A DNA stretch of 64,000 nt, from the NCBI GenBank assembly GCA_000955875.1, contig JYOE01000011.1, forward strand, positions 210,346-274,345, given 5' to 3'. Of the stretch, positions 27,864 through 36,514 are shown piece after piece. Each line of letters begins with the position of its first letter. The stretch's first letter is position 1. The notes below the pieces were generated by a model. That model was not told the DNA's origin, made no database searches, and worked only from the letters and a program-made list of their open reading frames with translations. The DNA comes from Terrabacter sp. 28. Lineage in GTDB: Bacteria; Actinomycetota; Actinomycetes; Actinomycetales; Dermatophilaceae. The position numbers and the translations under genes were made by a program.

Positions 27864-28268
27864 CTACTGCGCTTCCTCCCGGAGGGCGTGCAGAAGGCCG
27901 GACCGGCTGCCCGGGTGGGCCAACGTCAGGTCTGCGAGCTCGCCCGCCCGGAACCACCGAAGGTCGTCGTGCTCCTCGGGGGCGGCGTTCGTCGGCTCCC
28001 CGTCCCAGCGCGTGACGACGAAGGAGTGCACCTCGAGGCTCGGGTCACTGACGGTGATCGGGATGGGCTGCGGGCCGTGGACGCGGACGCCGAGCTCTTC
28101 CAGGCACTCCCGGGTGACGGCCTCTCCGGGCGACTCCCCCGGCTCGACGTGTCCGCCGACGAGGTCCCAGCAGTCGGGGTAGTGCTCACGCGACGAATGT
28201 CGGTGTGCCAGGAGCACCATGCCGTCGCGCACCAGTGCAGCGACCGCGATCGGCATACGTTCGACCAT
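27864..28268 (-). CDS. NUDIX hydrolase
   Basis: A 134-residue protein with a complete Nudix box, GGHVEPGESPGEAVTRECLEELGV at residues 38-61, satisfying GX5EX7REUXEEXGU if the usual tolerance at the REU position is accepted. Nudix enzymes hydrolyse nucleoside-diphosphate derivatives; the HRHSSREHYPDCWDLVGGH lead-in resembles 8-oxo-dGTP-type family members, but the substrate cannot be read off. A second ATG twelve bases downstream of the chosen start is also possible. It converges with the GH1 gene, 36 bases apart. Confidence 0.85.
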   Translation of the reverse strand: MVERMPIAVAALVRDGMVLLAHRHSSREHYPDCWDLVGGHVEPGESPGEAVTRECLEELGVRVHGPQPIPITVSDPSLEVHSFVVTRWDGEPTNAAPEEHDDLRWFRAGELADLTLAHPGSRSGLLHALREEAQ

Positions 28269-28457
28269 GCCGGCCACCCTAGACGACTGCTGCGTCAATC
28301 CTGTTGGCTCGCTTCGGCTTCCGTTGCCAACCTTCTGGGATGCGGTCCTTCGTGCAGCTGGTGGACGAGGCGGAGTCGGCGGCGTATCACCGGGCTGAGC
28401 GGGACCTCTTGGGAGATGACGGACCGTTCGGTCCCCGTTTCCGCGAAGGAGTCCGAC

Positions 28458-30881
28458 ATGCCCGGTTGGTACGTCCACCTCGAGGCGGCGCACGACACCG
28501 CCCGCAACCTCCGCGACGGGACCGTCCCGCCGAGCCTCGCCATCGACCCGGCCCAGGCCCGGGTCATCGGCGAGCACTGCCACACCTGGCGCAACTACCT
28601 CGAGCTGGGCTCCCTCGGCCCAGACCTCTTCTACCTGCTGCCCGACTTCAAGAACACCACCGGTCAGGTCATCCGCCAGGTCGTCCAGTGGGCCCTCGAC
28701 GTGTGGGAGGTGGTGGACGCGGAGTTCGTCAGCAAGTGGGAGAAGTGGATCGACCCGATCACCACGAACAACGCGCAGCTCGCCTCGCAGCTCACCGGCG
28801 GGCTCTCGACGCAGCTCGCGCAGGTCCTCGACTCGCTCACCTCCGCGATCATCACCGCCTTCAAGGGCCTGCTCGCCGAGATGGGCGACTGGTTCGGGGT
28901 GCTCACCTCGGGCGTGCCTCAGGGGTTCGGCGACGACGCCTTCTACTGGTCCGACATGTTCCACTACCGGCGCACGTACCAGTTCCCGTTCGTCCTCTTC
29001 CAGCAGGCGCAGGAGGCGCTCGCCGCGGCGACGACCGACGACGAGCGGCAGGACGCCGAGGCGCGCATCGCATTCGCCGTGGGCTGGATGTCGCACTGCG
29101 CCACCGACGTCACCGGGCACCCGTTCACGAACGCGAAGTCCGGCGGCCCCTACCGCGACCACTGGCAGCGCCACCACCTCGTCGAGAACCACATGGACTC
29201 CGAGAACTACGGCGCCCGGCACCCCGGCGCCCTCTACGGCGAGTACGGCACCTCGGCGCTCCACTTCCGGCTCGCCTTTCGCCACCGCGACGACGCGCCG
29301 TACAACGGTCGCGGCGACGCGCCCGCCTACGACTACTGGGCCGGCTTCCCGGCATACGACAACGGGGACGGGCCGACGGCGACCGCCTTCCGGCACACGT
29401 TCTTCGACCTCGACACGGGGCCGCTGCCCGACCACCTCGTCGAAGGACTCCTCGACGCGATGCGGGACGTCTACGGCGCGGACGGGCCGCACATCCTGCT
29501 GCAGGACCCGCCGTTCTCGGCCACCGACCCCGTGACCGGGCAACCGGACGGGCGCCCGAACGAGCCGGCGCTGGCGCAGATGTGGGAGATCGTCTACCGC
29601 TACCTCAAGATGACGAGCAGCGACGCGATCAGCCTCAGGCTCCCGCCACCGCCGTCGGTCTTCACCGACCACTCCTTCCCGACGCCTCCCGGGGGCGGCG
29701 GCTCCGGCATCGACGACGACCCCTCGCGCGGCGCCGACGTCGACGACGACGACTCGTTCACCCTGCTCGACCTGCTCCTCGCGCTCTTCGCGTGGGCCGT
29801 CTACCTCGCCCAGGTGGCGGTGTGGCTCGCGACGGTGCTGCCCGGCCTCATCGTCGACATCGCGACGTTCCCCGCGCGACAGGTCATCTACTGGGCCGTC
29901 ATCGTGCCGGCGTGGAACCTCTACCTGCTGGCCCGCCGCGCCCTCGTGATGTCGGGCTTCGCCATGCCGAAGCCGGCCGAGATCAACCCCGGCCTCACGA
30001 CGCTCGGCCGTGAGGGCACGTACGACATCGCGTCCGCCCTCGACAACCCGTTCGGGATCCCGACCTCGCCGCCGCCGGTCACCGAGCCGTCCGGCCGGCT
30101 CCACGCCACGGACGCCCAAGGGCTCGACCACGCGTACCCGCGCGGCATCGTCCGCGACCTCCCGTCGTCGATCGGCCGCGTCGACCTCGTCGGCGCGCTG
30201 GGGCTCACGTCACCGCTCCGGTATGCCGGCGACGCCGCAGGCGACGAGTTCAAACCTTCGGAATGGGTTGCGCCCTGGCGGTATCCGTTGACCAACCAGG
30301 CCGGCGACGGCGTCGCCCAGGAGGGTGCCCCGACCCACGCCGGGCCCTACGTCGTCGGGTCTCGCTCCACCGTCCTGCTCTCCGGCGTGACGGGCCACGA
30401 CGGCGCGCGGCACGACCTCGAGAAGGCGGGCTCACCCGGCGATACCGAGCAGGTGCTCGACGCGCGACTGCCCGCGGACCAGCACCTCGGCGGCCCGGTC
30501 GACTACGGCCTCTACCTCGTCGGGCGGATGGCGGACGAGGTCGGGCAGAAGGACTTCGGGGTGCCCGACTTCAACCTCGACTCCGACCGCGGCTACGCCT
30601 GGCGCACGTGGGACTGGGACCGCAGCACGGTGCCCTGCGTGCCCGACATCGACCCGGTCGGGCCGGAGGACTATAGCTACGACCTGCCGTGCACCTCGCC
30701 CCAGTTCTTCCACGCCGACCACGACTGCCCGACGCAGCCAGACCGCTGGTACGACGAGTCGCACGATCTCGCCGTCCACTACCTGCCCGGCTCGGGCCCG
30801 GCCGACTGCGGCCGGCCCCAGGAGCACGAGCCGAACACCGACCCCGAATGGCGCGAGCGCCTGCACCGCAAGGAGGGCTGA
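28458..30881 (+). CDS. zinc-dependent phospholipase C-like domain protein with membrane segment
   Basis: An 807-residue protein. The N-terminal 280 residues fit the zinc-dependent phospholipase C/S1-P1-like helical fold: WYVHLEAAHDTARNL, LELGSLGPDLFYLLPDF, then FAVGWMSHCATDVTGHPF and HHLVENHMDSENYG with conserved His/Asp residues suited to zinc. A Gly/Asp-rich linker at about 410-432 is followed by roughly 70 hydrophobic residues (about 433-505) that likely form two or three membrane helices. A long polar C-terminal region of unknown role follows. No N-terminal signal is seen. AAGGAG precedes the ATG. It is paired with the next gene three bases downstream. Function unknown; phospholipid hydrolysis is only suggested by fold. 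Confidence 0.75.
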   Translation: MPGWYVHLEAAHDTARNLRDGTVPPSLAIDPAQARVIGEHCHTWRNYLELGSLGPDLFYLLPDFKNTTGQVIRQVVQWALDVWEVVDAEFVSKWEKWIDPITTNNAQLASQLTGGLSTQLAQVLDSLTSAIITAFKGLLAEMGDWFGVLTSGVPQGFGDDAFYWSDMFHYRRTYQFPFVLFQQAQEALAAATTDDERQDAEARIAFAVGWMSHCATDVTGHPFTNAKSGGPYRDHWQRHHLVENHMDSENYGARHPGALYGEYGTSALHFRLAFRHRDDAPYNGRGDAPAYDYWAGFPAYDNGDGPTATAFRHTFFDLDTGPLPDHLVEGLLDAMRDVYGADGPHILLQDPPFSATDPVTGQPDGRPNEPALAQMWEIVYRYLKMTSSDAISLRLPPPPSVFTDHSFPTPPGGGGSGIDDDPSRGADVDDDDSFTLLDLLLALFAWAVYLAQVAVWLATVLPGLIVDIATFPARQVIYWAVIVPAWNLYLLARRALVMSGFAMPKPAEINPGLTTLGREGTYDIASALDNPFGIPTSPPPVTEPSGRLHATDAQGLDHAYPRGIVRDLPSSIGRVDLVGALGLTSPLRYAGDAAGDEFKPSEWVAPWRYPLTNQAGDGVAQEGAPTHAGPYVVGSRSTVLLSGVTGHDGARHDLEKAGSPGDTEQVLDARLPADQHLGGPVDYGLYLVGRMADEVGQKDFGVPDFNLDSDRGYAWRTWDWDRSTVPCVPDIDPVGPEDYSYDLPCTSPQFFHADHDCPTQPDRWYDESHDLAVHYLPGSGPADCGRPQEHEPNTDPEWRERLHRKEG

Positions 30882-30884
30882 GCG

Positions 30885-32216
30885 ATGGCACGCCACCGCG
30901 ACGACCAGCAGCACCCCGTCCTCACCCCCAAGGAGGACGCCGCCCAGCGCGGGCAGGACCCGCCGGGATCGTTCGGGCACACCGAGCGTCCGAGCGGAGA
31001 CCTCGACCCGAACTGGACTCCCGGCCACGGCGTCGAGGACGCTGCCAGGGAGCTCATCGAGCGGATCGGGGGCGAGCGGCGACCCCGGCGTGAGGACGTC
31101 TACCCCTACCTCCTCGTCCGCGCCTACAGCCCGGGAGACCGTGCCGTCCGCCCGACCTGGCCGAGCATCCCGTGCTGGGAGTCGCCCGACATCCTGCTCG
31201 TCGACGCCGCGTACACGGGCCCGTTCTCGCCCGCGCAGCTCGTCGCCAGCCCGACCGCCGGCCGCCGCTACCGGGTCTTCGTCCGGGTCTGGAACCTCGG
31301 TCTGCTGCCCGCGGTGGGGGTCCACGTGCGGGCGTGGTTCGTCAACCCGGGCTTCTTCGGCGGCGACCCCGCCAACCCGGCCTACCAGCCCCAGCCCATC
31401 GGCATGGCGGTGGTGCCGCAGCTCGACGACCGCACCAAGCCCGGCGCGATGCGGGTCGTCGAGCTAGACCGGACCTGGGACGTCCCGGCCGACCTCACCG
31501 GGCACGAGTGCCTCATGGCCAGCGTCAGCTGCCCGCTCGACGAGTGGTCGGGGGCGCTCGACGCCAACCACGACCGTCACGTGGCGCAGCGCAACCTCAC
31601 CATCCTCGCGGGGACGGACTCGGCGAAGTCGTTGCTCCTCACGCTCGGCGGCCTCGTCACGACGACAGGGACGCTCGAGCTGCGCCACGGCGGTGCTGCC
31701 GTCACGCCGCTCCTCAAGGGCGTCCTCGGCACGACGAAGACCGAGCTCGGTGCGGCAGCGCGACTGAGGCCACCGTCGGCCAAGGCGCTGCGGCTGGGGG
31801 TGCCGACGGGCTCGGGCCAGCACCTGCTGACCATGTTCCGCACCGACCGGGGCTGGCTCGTCGCCGACAGCGCCAAGCTCTGGGACGTCGCCGTCGAGCT
31901 CGGGGTCGTCGAGCGCGTACGACCCGGCCGCGACCGGCAGCGCGTCCACCCGTTCGCGAGACCGCTCGGGACGCGGCGTCTCATCGAGAAGGTCGGCCCC
32001 GAGCGGTTCGAGCAGCTCGGTGTGCTCAGCGACGCAGAGCCTGGCGACGCCCTGCTCGAGGGCCTCAGCCGGCTGTGGAACCTCGATGGGCTCGACGCGC
32101 AGGGCATTGCCCGCGCGCTCGCCGAGGGCGGACCCCACGCCCACCTGCTCCGGTTCTCGCACACCGACGCCAAGCGGCAGGAGTCCGGTGGGTACTCGGT
32201 CACCGTCGTCGGCTGA
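30885..32216 (+). CDS. unknown protein with CARDB-like beta-sandwich segment
   Basis: A 443-residue protein not assigned to a family. Residues about 70-230 look like an Ig/CARDB-type beta-sandwich (SPDILLVDAAY, YRVFVRVWNLGLLPAVGVHVRAWFV, HECLMASVSCPLDEWSG). The rest is mixed and ends in HLLRFSHTDAKRQESGGYS. The start has an AGGAGGG site inside the end of the upstream gene, so the two form a unit. No signal peptide or membrane helix is obvious. Pairing with the phospholipase C-like membrane protein suggests they work together at the membrane or on a secreted target (inference). Confidence 0.7.
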   Translation: MARHRDDQQHPVLTPKEDAAQRGQDPPGSFGHTERPSGDLDPNWTPGHGVEDAARELIERIGGERRPRREDVYPYLLVRAYSPGDRAVRPTWPSIPCWESPDILLVDAAYTGPFSPAQLVASPTAGRRYRVFVRVWNLGLLPAVGVHVRAWFVNPGFFGGDPANPAYQPQPIGMAVVPQLDDRTKPGAMRVVELDRTWDVPADLTGHECLMASVSCPLDEWSGALDANHDRHVAQRNLTILAGTDSAKSLLLTLGGLVTTTGTLELRHGGAAVTPLLKGVLGTTKTELGAAARLRPPSAKALRLGVPTGSGQHLLTMFRTDRGWLVADSAKLWDVAVELGVVERVRPGRDRQRVHPFARPLGTRRLIEKVGPERFEQLGVLSDAEPGDALLEGLSRLWNLDGLDAQGIARALAEGGPHAHLLRFSHTDAKRQESGGYSVTVVG

Positions 32217-32314
32217 GGTCAACTCGGCACCAGCCGCCGACCGCGGGGCTAGCCTGAGTTGAACGCGCAACTGCCGACCGCCTGTCGACACCGACTCCAG
32301 GATCCGAGGCACCC

Positions 32315-32812
32315 GTGACCGAGATCGACCTGTCCGCCATCGACGCCGAGCGCGAGCGGGTGCGTGCCGCGTACCTGCAGCCGCCCGAGAACCGCCCGGC
32401 GTCGACCGCTCGGGGGCTGCACCACTTCGCCGTCGTGGCCCGCGACCTCGAGGAGACCGTGAAGTTCTACCAGGAGGTGCTCGGCTTCCCGCTGACCGAG
32501 ATCTTCGAGAACCGCGACTACCGGGGTTCGAACCACTTCTTCTTCGACATCGGCAACGGCAACCTCCTGGCCTTCTTCGACTTCCCCGGCCTCGACGTCG
32601 GCCCGTACGCGGAGGTGCTCGGCGGACTGCACCACATCGCCATCTCGGTCGAGCCCGCGACGTGGGAGAGGCTCAAGGGCCGGCTCACAGGGGCCGGCGT
32701 GGAGTACGTCGAGGAGAGCGGGACCTCGATCTACTTCCGCGACCCGAACGGAGCCCGCCTCGAGCTGATCTGCGACCCGCTCGGCGAGATGTACGGCTCC
32801 GCGGTCCTCTGA
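32315..32812 (+). CDS. VOC (glyoxalase/bleomycin resistance/dioxygenase) family protein
   Basis: A 165-residue VOC protein with paired beta-alpha-beta-beta-beta modules: GLHHFAVVARDLEETVKFYQ at residue 34 and GLHHIAISVEPATWERL at residue 103. YFRDPNGARLELICDP supplies the usual C-terminal metal-ligand glutamate. The His and Glu positions suggest an intact divalent metal site. It could be a small dioxygenase or lyase; the substrate cannot be deduced. Start is a GTG about 100 bases after the previous gene, apparently its own unit. Confidence 0.85.
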   Translation: MTEIDLSAIDAERERVRAAYLQPPENRPASTARGLHHFAVVARDLEETVKFYQEVLGFPLTEIFENRDYRGSNHFFFDIGNGNLLAFFDFPGLDVGPYAEVLGGLHHIAISVEPATWERLKGRLTGAGVEYVEESGTSIYFRDPNGARLELICDPLGEMYGSAVL

Positions 32813-32828
32813 GGTCTGGTCCGGGCGC

Positions 32829-33170
32829 TCAGAGGTAGAGGCCGGTCTGCCCGGCGTCGGTGCGCTGCGCCGCGACGGCGTGGATGTCGCGCTCGCGCAG
32901 CAGCACGTAGTCGGTGCCCTGCAGCTCCACCTCGGCCCGGTCCTCGGGGTCGAAGAGCACCCGGTCGCCGAGCTGCACCTGACGCACGTTCGGCCCGGTG
33001 GCCACGACCTCGCCCCACGCCAGGCGCTTGCCGACGGATGCCGTGGCGGGGATCAGGATGCCGCCGCCTGAGCGCCGGTCCCCCTCCTTCTCGAGGGAGA
33101 CGAGCACCCGGTCGTGCAGCATCCGCACCGGCAGCTCCTGCGCCGTCGTGGCGGTGTCCTTCTTGCCCAT
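32829..33170 (-). CDS. GroES-like co-chaperonin family protein without adjacent groEL
   Basis: A 113-residue GroES-fold protein with RMLHDRVLVSLEKEG, GGILIPATA and GDRVLFDPEDRAEVELQGTDYVLLRERDI. It is longer than GroES (about 97) at both ends and the mobile-loop region is altered, so it may not act with GroEL. It is the third gene of an operon with bcp and a DUF3618 gene; a GroES-like gene in this setting recurs in Actinobacteria to my knowledge. It may be a paralogue with a role in envelope or oxidative stress (inference). Confidence 0.8.
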   Translation of the reverse strand: MGKKDTATTAQELPVRMLHDRVLVSLEKEGDRRSGGGILIPATASVGKRLAWGEVVATGPNVRQVQLGDRVLFDPEDRAEVELQGTDYVLLRERDIHAVAAQRTDAGQTGLYL

Positions 33171-33223
33171 GGTGACCCGTGCCGCCTCGTGCTTGCGCTG
33201 GTCGGTGACCGGTGGCGGCCGGG

Positions 33224-33478
33224 TCAGCCGCGCCGGCGGCGGAGCAGTCCCACCGCCACGACGACCACGACGGCGGCGGCCACGACCGCACCGATGCGCT
33301 CGATGCGCAGCTCGCCGTCCTCGGTGTGCGTCGCCGACGCGAGGCGCAGCTTGAGGCTCTGCACCTGCCGCTCGGCGATGACCTGCGGTTGCGCCCGGTA
33401 GGCCAGCTCGTTGACGGTGCCCTCGAGACGCGCGCGGGCGGCCCGGATGTCCTGCTCGATGCGTGCGGTGTCGGTCAT
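33224..33478 (-). CDS. DUF3618 small membrane protein
   Basis: An 84-residue protein with the DUF3618 N-terminal pattern IEQDIRAARARLEGTVNELAYRAQP, a basic middle and one C-terminal membrane helix (AVVAAAVVVVVAVGLL) ending in RRRRG. This predicts a cytoplasmic N-terminal amphipathic helix anchored in the membrane. It lies 27 bases after bcp and 53 before the GroES-like gene on the same strand. Function unknown. Confidence 0.8.
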   Translation of the reverse strand: MTDTARIEQDIRAARARLEGTVNELAYRAQPQVIAERQVQSLKLRLASATHTEDGELRIERIGAVVAAAVVVVVAVGLLRRRRG

Positions 33479-33505
33479 CTGGCTTCCTTTCGGGACGATT
33501 CGACT

Positions 33506-33979
33506 CTAGTCGGCGAGGCCGAGATCGCGGCGGAGCTTGGCCACGTGGCCGGTCGCCTTGACGTTGTAGAACGCGTGGCTGACCTTGCCCTCCTCGTCGA
33601 CGACGAACGTCGACCGGATGACACCCTCCACGGTCTTGCCGTAGAGCTTCTTCTCACCCCAGGCGCCGTACGCGTGGTGGACCGAGAGGTCCTCGTCGCT
33701 CAGCAGCGGGATGGTGAGGTGGTCGCGCTCGCGGAACTTCGCGAGCTTCGCCGGCTTGTCCTTCGAGATGCCGACGACCTCGTAGCCGTCCTTCTTGAGG
33801 GAGTCGAGCGACTCGCTGAAGTCGCACGCCTGCTTCGTGCAGCCGGGGGTCATGGCGGCCGGGTAGAAGTAGACGATGACCTTGCGGCCGGCGAAGTCGT
33901 CGAGCGAGACGGTGCTGCCGGCGTCGTCAGGGAGGGAGAAGGCCGGTGCCTGCTCGCCGGGCTCGAGTCTGGACGTCAC
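33506..33979 (-). CDS. bcp: thioredoxin-dependent thiol peroxidase (Bcp/PrxQ)
   Basis: A 157-residue atypical 2-Cys peroxiredoxin. PAFSLPDDAGSTVSL, VIVYFYPAAMTPGCTKQACDF with the peroxidatic and resolving cysteines five residues apart, and VVGISKDKPAKLAKF are diagnostic. It reduces peroxides using thioredoxin. GTG start, preceded by an AGGAGG-type site. First gene of the operon with DUF3618 and the GroES-like gene. Confidence 0.92.
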   Translation of the reverse strand: MTSRLEPGEQAPAFSLPDDAGSTVSLDDFAGRKVIVYFYPAAMTPGCTKQACDFSESLDSLKKDGYEVVGISKDKPAKLAKFRERDHLTIPLLSDEDLSVHHAYGAWGEKKLYGKTVEGVIRSTFVVDEEGKVSHAFYNVKATGHVAKLRRDLGLAD

Positions 33980-34141
33980 GGGGGCTCCTCCTGGTCGGTG
34001 CGCGCCGGCTGACCGCTGCTTGTGGTCAGGGCGCGCACGAATCTCGCGCTGGACGAAAGGCTTTCACGAAGCGTATCGGTACCCCTCGTACCCGCCTCGG
34101 GCGATCCGGCCGCCCCCGGGGCGGCCGATCGGTGCCGCTGG

Positions 34142-34222
34142 TGCGGACGGCGGGACTCGAACCCGCACACCTGAGGCACAGGAACCTAAATCCTGCGTGT
34201 CTACCAGTTCCACCACGTCCGC
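34142..34222 (-). tRNA. tRNA-Leu (anticodon TAG)
   Basis: On the minus strand the acceptor stem GCGGACG pairs with CGTCCGC. The D arm is TGGTGGAACTGGTAGACAC and the anticodon stem CAGGA/TCCTG closes loop TTTAGGT, placing TAG at positions 34-36. The extended variable arm GTGCCTCAGGTGTG is characteristic of a class II tRNA-Leu, and the T arm has GGTTCGAGTCC. CCA is not encoded. Confidence 0.95.
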
Positions 34223-34348
34223 CGACTGCTGCGCCGCCCACTGTAGTTGGCCGCTCGCCGCGAGGAGCCAGCAGGCACGCGAGCCGGTATCACCGGACCG
34301 TTCCCGAGGCTCCGTCTGGGAAGAACGGATTCGAGCCGGGGGGTCGAC

Positions 34349-34567
34349 ATGGACGAGACGATCGCGGGCGCAGGCGCGCCGGGGCTGGAGACGACGGTGT
34401 GTCCCGAGTGCGGCGCCGTCGCCGAGCTGACCGACCGCTACCAGCTCGACAGCACCGACGGACCGGTCGAGCACGCCCGCGTCGTGTGTCTCGCGCGGCA
34501 CTGGTTCCTCCTGCCGACCGCCGGCCTGCCGACCGTCGTCGTGCCGGTGGCTAGCCTGCGTGCATGA
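34349..34567 (+). CDS. small protein with possible zinc-binding CPEC motif
   Basis: A 72-residue product carrying VCPECGAVAELTDRY near residue 17 and VVCLARHWFLLP near residue 50. A CXXC pair followed by a C/H pair could bind one zinc, as in small zinc-ribbon proteins. I chose the ATG at 34349 because similarity to a sensible protein begins there. Its stop overlaps the ridA start (ATGA), which supports the gene being real. Function unknown. Confidence 0.6.
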   Translation: MDETIAGAGAPGLETTVCPECGAVAELTDRYQLDSTDGPVEHARVVCLARHWFLLPTAGLPTVVVPVASLRA

Positions 34568-34968
34568 GGCGCAACATCGGCACGGGGAGCCCGTGGGAGG
34601 GCGTGGTCGGCTACTCGCGCGCCGTGCGCGTCGGCGACACGGTGCACGTCGCCGGCACCACCGCGGTGCGCGACGGGCAGGTGGTGGCGCCCGGCGACGC
34701 GTACCGGCAGGCGCAGGTGGCTCTCGAGATCGTCGTGGCTGCCCTCGCCGAGTGCGGGGCCTCCCCCGCCGACGTCGTGCGCACCCGCCTCTACGTCACC
34801 GACATCCGCGACTGGGAGGCCGTCGGCCGCGCGCACGGCGAGGTCTTCGCCGAGGTGCGGCCGGCGTCGACGATGGTCCAGGTCGGCGCGCTCGTCGAGC
34901 CCGAGCTGCTCGTCGAGATCGAGGCCGAGGCCGTCGTCGGCAGCGGTGTCACTCCACCTTCACGGTGA
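34564..34968 (+). CDS. RidA/YjgF family protein
   Basis: A 134-residue RidA-fold protein with GYSRAVRVGDTVHVAGTTAV, QVALEIVVAALAECGASPADVVRTRLYVTD and PASTMVQVGALVEPELLVEIEAEAVV. The conserved arginine in VVRTRLYV is the residue that RidA uses to bind the carboxylate of enamine intermediates. Classical RidA deaminates reactive enamines; this longer-N-terminus branch may have another substrate. Its last 20 bases overlap the convergent molybdopterin gene. Confidence 0.88.
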   Translation: MRRNIGTGSPWEGVVGYSRAVRVGDTVHVAGTTAVRDGQVVAPGDAYRQAQVALEIVVAALAECGASPADVVRTRLYVTDIRDWEAVGRAHGEVFAEVRPASTMVQVGALVEPELLVEIEAEAVVGSGVTPPSR

Positions 34969-36514
34969 CGACGTGGATGCCGGTCGCGCCGTCCGGTGCC
35001 GGCGGGGCCTCGAGCGGTGACTGCGCCTCGCCCTTCGCGTCGTACGCGCGCACCCGAAGCTCGTGGCTGCCGGGCGTCGCCTGCCACTGGTAGACCCACT
35101 GCCGCCAGGTGTCGATGCTGGCGTCCGCGGCGAGCCGCGCCTCGGCCCAGGGTTGCTGGTCGACCTGCACCTCGACCTTGGAGATGCCGGTGTGCTGGTG
35201 CCACGCGACACCTGCCACGGCCACCGTCCCGGCCTTGACGGTGGCGCCGGCTCGAGGCACGTCGATGCGCGAGGCGGTCTTGATCGGCCCGGTCGCCGAC
35301 CAACCACGCGTCGACCAGTACGCGACGTCCTTCTCGTACGTCGTCACCTTGAGCTCGGTGACCCATTTCGTCGCGGACACGTAGCCGTAGAGGCCCGGGA
35401 CGACGACGCGTACGGGGAAGCCGTGCTCGAAGGGCAGCGGCTCGCCGTTCATCCTGATCGCGAGGAGCGCGTTGCGGTCGTCGGTGAGCGCCCCGAGCGG
35501 CGTCGAGGCCGTGAAGCCGTCGATGCTCGTCTGCAGCACCATGTCGGCGCCGGCCTTCGGCCCGGCGAGCGCCAGCAGCTCGCGCACCGGCCACCCGGTC
35601 CATACGGCGTTGCCGACGAGGTCGCCGCCGACCTCGTTCGAGACGCACGTCAACGTCACGAGGGCTTCCTGCATCTCTTTGCCCTGCAAGGTCTTCCAGT
35701 CGATCTCGACCTCACGGTCGACCATGCCGGTGACCTTGAGCCTCCAGTCGTTGGCGTCGATGCGCGGCACGACGATCGCCGTGTCGATGCGGTAGAAGTC
35801 GGCGTTCGGGACGATGTAGGGCGTCAGGCCGGGGATGCGCAGGTCGGCCCCGGCAGGGATGGCGAGCTTCGTGCCCTTGACCGGCGCGCTCTTGAGCGCG
35901 TCACGCGACACGGTGGCCGCCGACGAGCCGCCACCCGCATAACCGCCGAGGTATGCCGTCACGGCACCCACCGCGCCACCGAGCAGCCAGCGCCTGCCCG
36001 GGTTCGCAGCGCCGGCAGCGCCGGTCGGTGCTGGGGCGGCGCGGCTGAGGAACCATAGCCCGGCGACGGTTCCGAGCACGGTCGGGAGGACGTCGAGCGG
36101 CCCGGCACCCGGTCGGGTCATCACGGCCGCGGCCCCGACGACCCCGACGAGGGCGAAGGCGACGAGCGCCGGCACCAGGTGCCGCATGGCGACCGCGCCG
36201 ATCGCGGCGCAGACGAGCGCGAGCACCACCACGGTGCCGACGAGCAGGGCTCGCTTGTCGTTCGTGCCGAAGGTGGACACGGCGAAGTCCTTGAGCCACG
36301 GCGGCGTCCGGTCGATGAAGGCTCCGCTCACCGCCGCGATCGGCGCCGGCTGTCCGGAGGACTGGCCGACCGCGACGAGCGCGGCCGCCGCCAGGGTCGC
36401 GAGACCGACGGTGACCAGCCCGGCCACGAACCCGTCGACGGCTCCCCACCACAGTGGGCGAGCCACCGGCTCCTGAGCGGTCTCGGGACGGGTGGCCGGG
36501 CTGGTTGCGGTCAT
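34949..36514 (-). CDS. membrane-anchored molybdopterin-dependent oxidoreductase (sulfite oxidase fold)
   Basis: A 521-residue protein. The N-terminal third holds about four to five membrane helices (GFVAGLVTVGLATLAAAALVA, RALLVGTVVVLALVCAAIGAV, LVPALVAFALVGVVGAA and one near residue 175). Next is the molybdopterin domain with the metal-binding cysteine in TLTCVSNEVGG, the HGFPVRVVVPGLYGYVSATKWV motif, and a C-terminal Mo-co dimerisation Ig-like domain (DVPRAGATVKAGTVAVAGVAWH). The catalytic domain is probably outside the membrane. The ATG overlaps the rdgB stop (ATGA). The substrate is unknown; sulfite or sulfoxides are possibilities for the fold. Confidence 0.87.
   Translation of the reverse strand: MTATSPATRPETAQEPVARPLWWGAVDGFVAGLVTVGLATLAAAALVAVGQSSGQPAPIAAVSGAFIDRTPPWLKDFAVSTFGTNDKRALLVGTVVVLALVCAAIGAVAMRHLVPALVAFALVGVVGAAAVMTRPGAGPLDVLPTVLGTVAGLWFLSRAAPAPTGAAGAANPGRRWLLGGAVGAVTAYLGGYAGGGSSAATVSRDALKSAPVKGTKLAIPAGADLRIPGLTPYIVPNADFYRIDTAIVVPRIDANDWRLKVTGMVDREVEIDWKTLQGKEMQEALVTLTCVSNEVGGDLVGNAVWTGWPVRELLALAGPKAGADMVLQTSIDGFTASTPLGALTDDRNALLAIRMNGEPLPFEHGFPVRVVVPGLYGYVSATKWVTELKVTTYEKDVAYWSTRGWSATGPIKTASRIDVPRAGATVKAGTVAVAGVAWHQHTGISKVEVQVDQQPWAEARLAADASIDTWRQWVYQWQATPGSHELRVRAYDAKGEAQSPLEAPPAPDGATGIHVVTVKVE

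Noticed and set aside
28325..28341. TGCCA-N6-TGGGA resembling the IclR operator
   Set aside because: Spacer is six not five, the right arm is not a match, and it is outside the island; likely chance.
28458..32216. Possible prophage or contractile-injection-system remnant around the phospholipase C-like gene
   Set aside because: No sheath, tube, baseplate, integrase or lysis genes nearby; base composition does not stand out.
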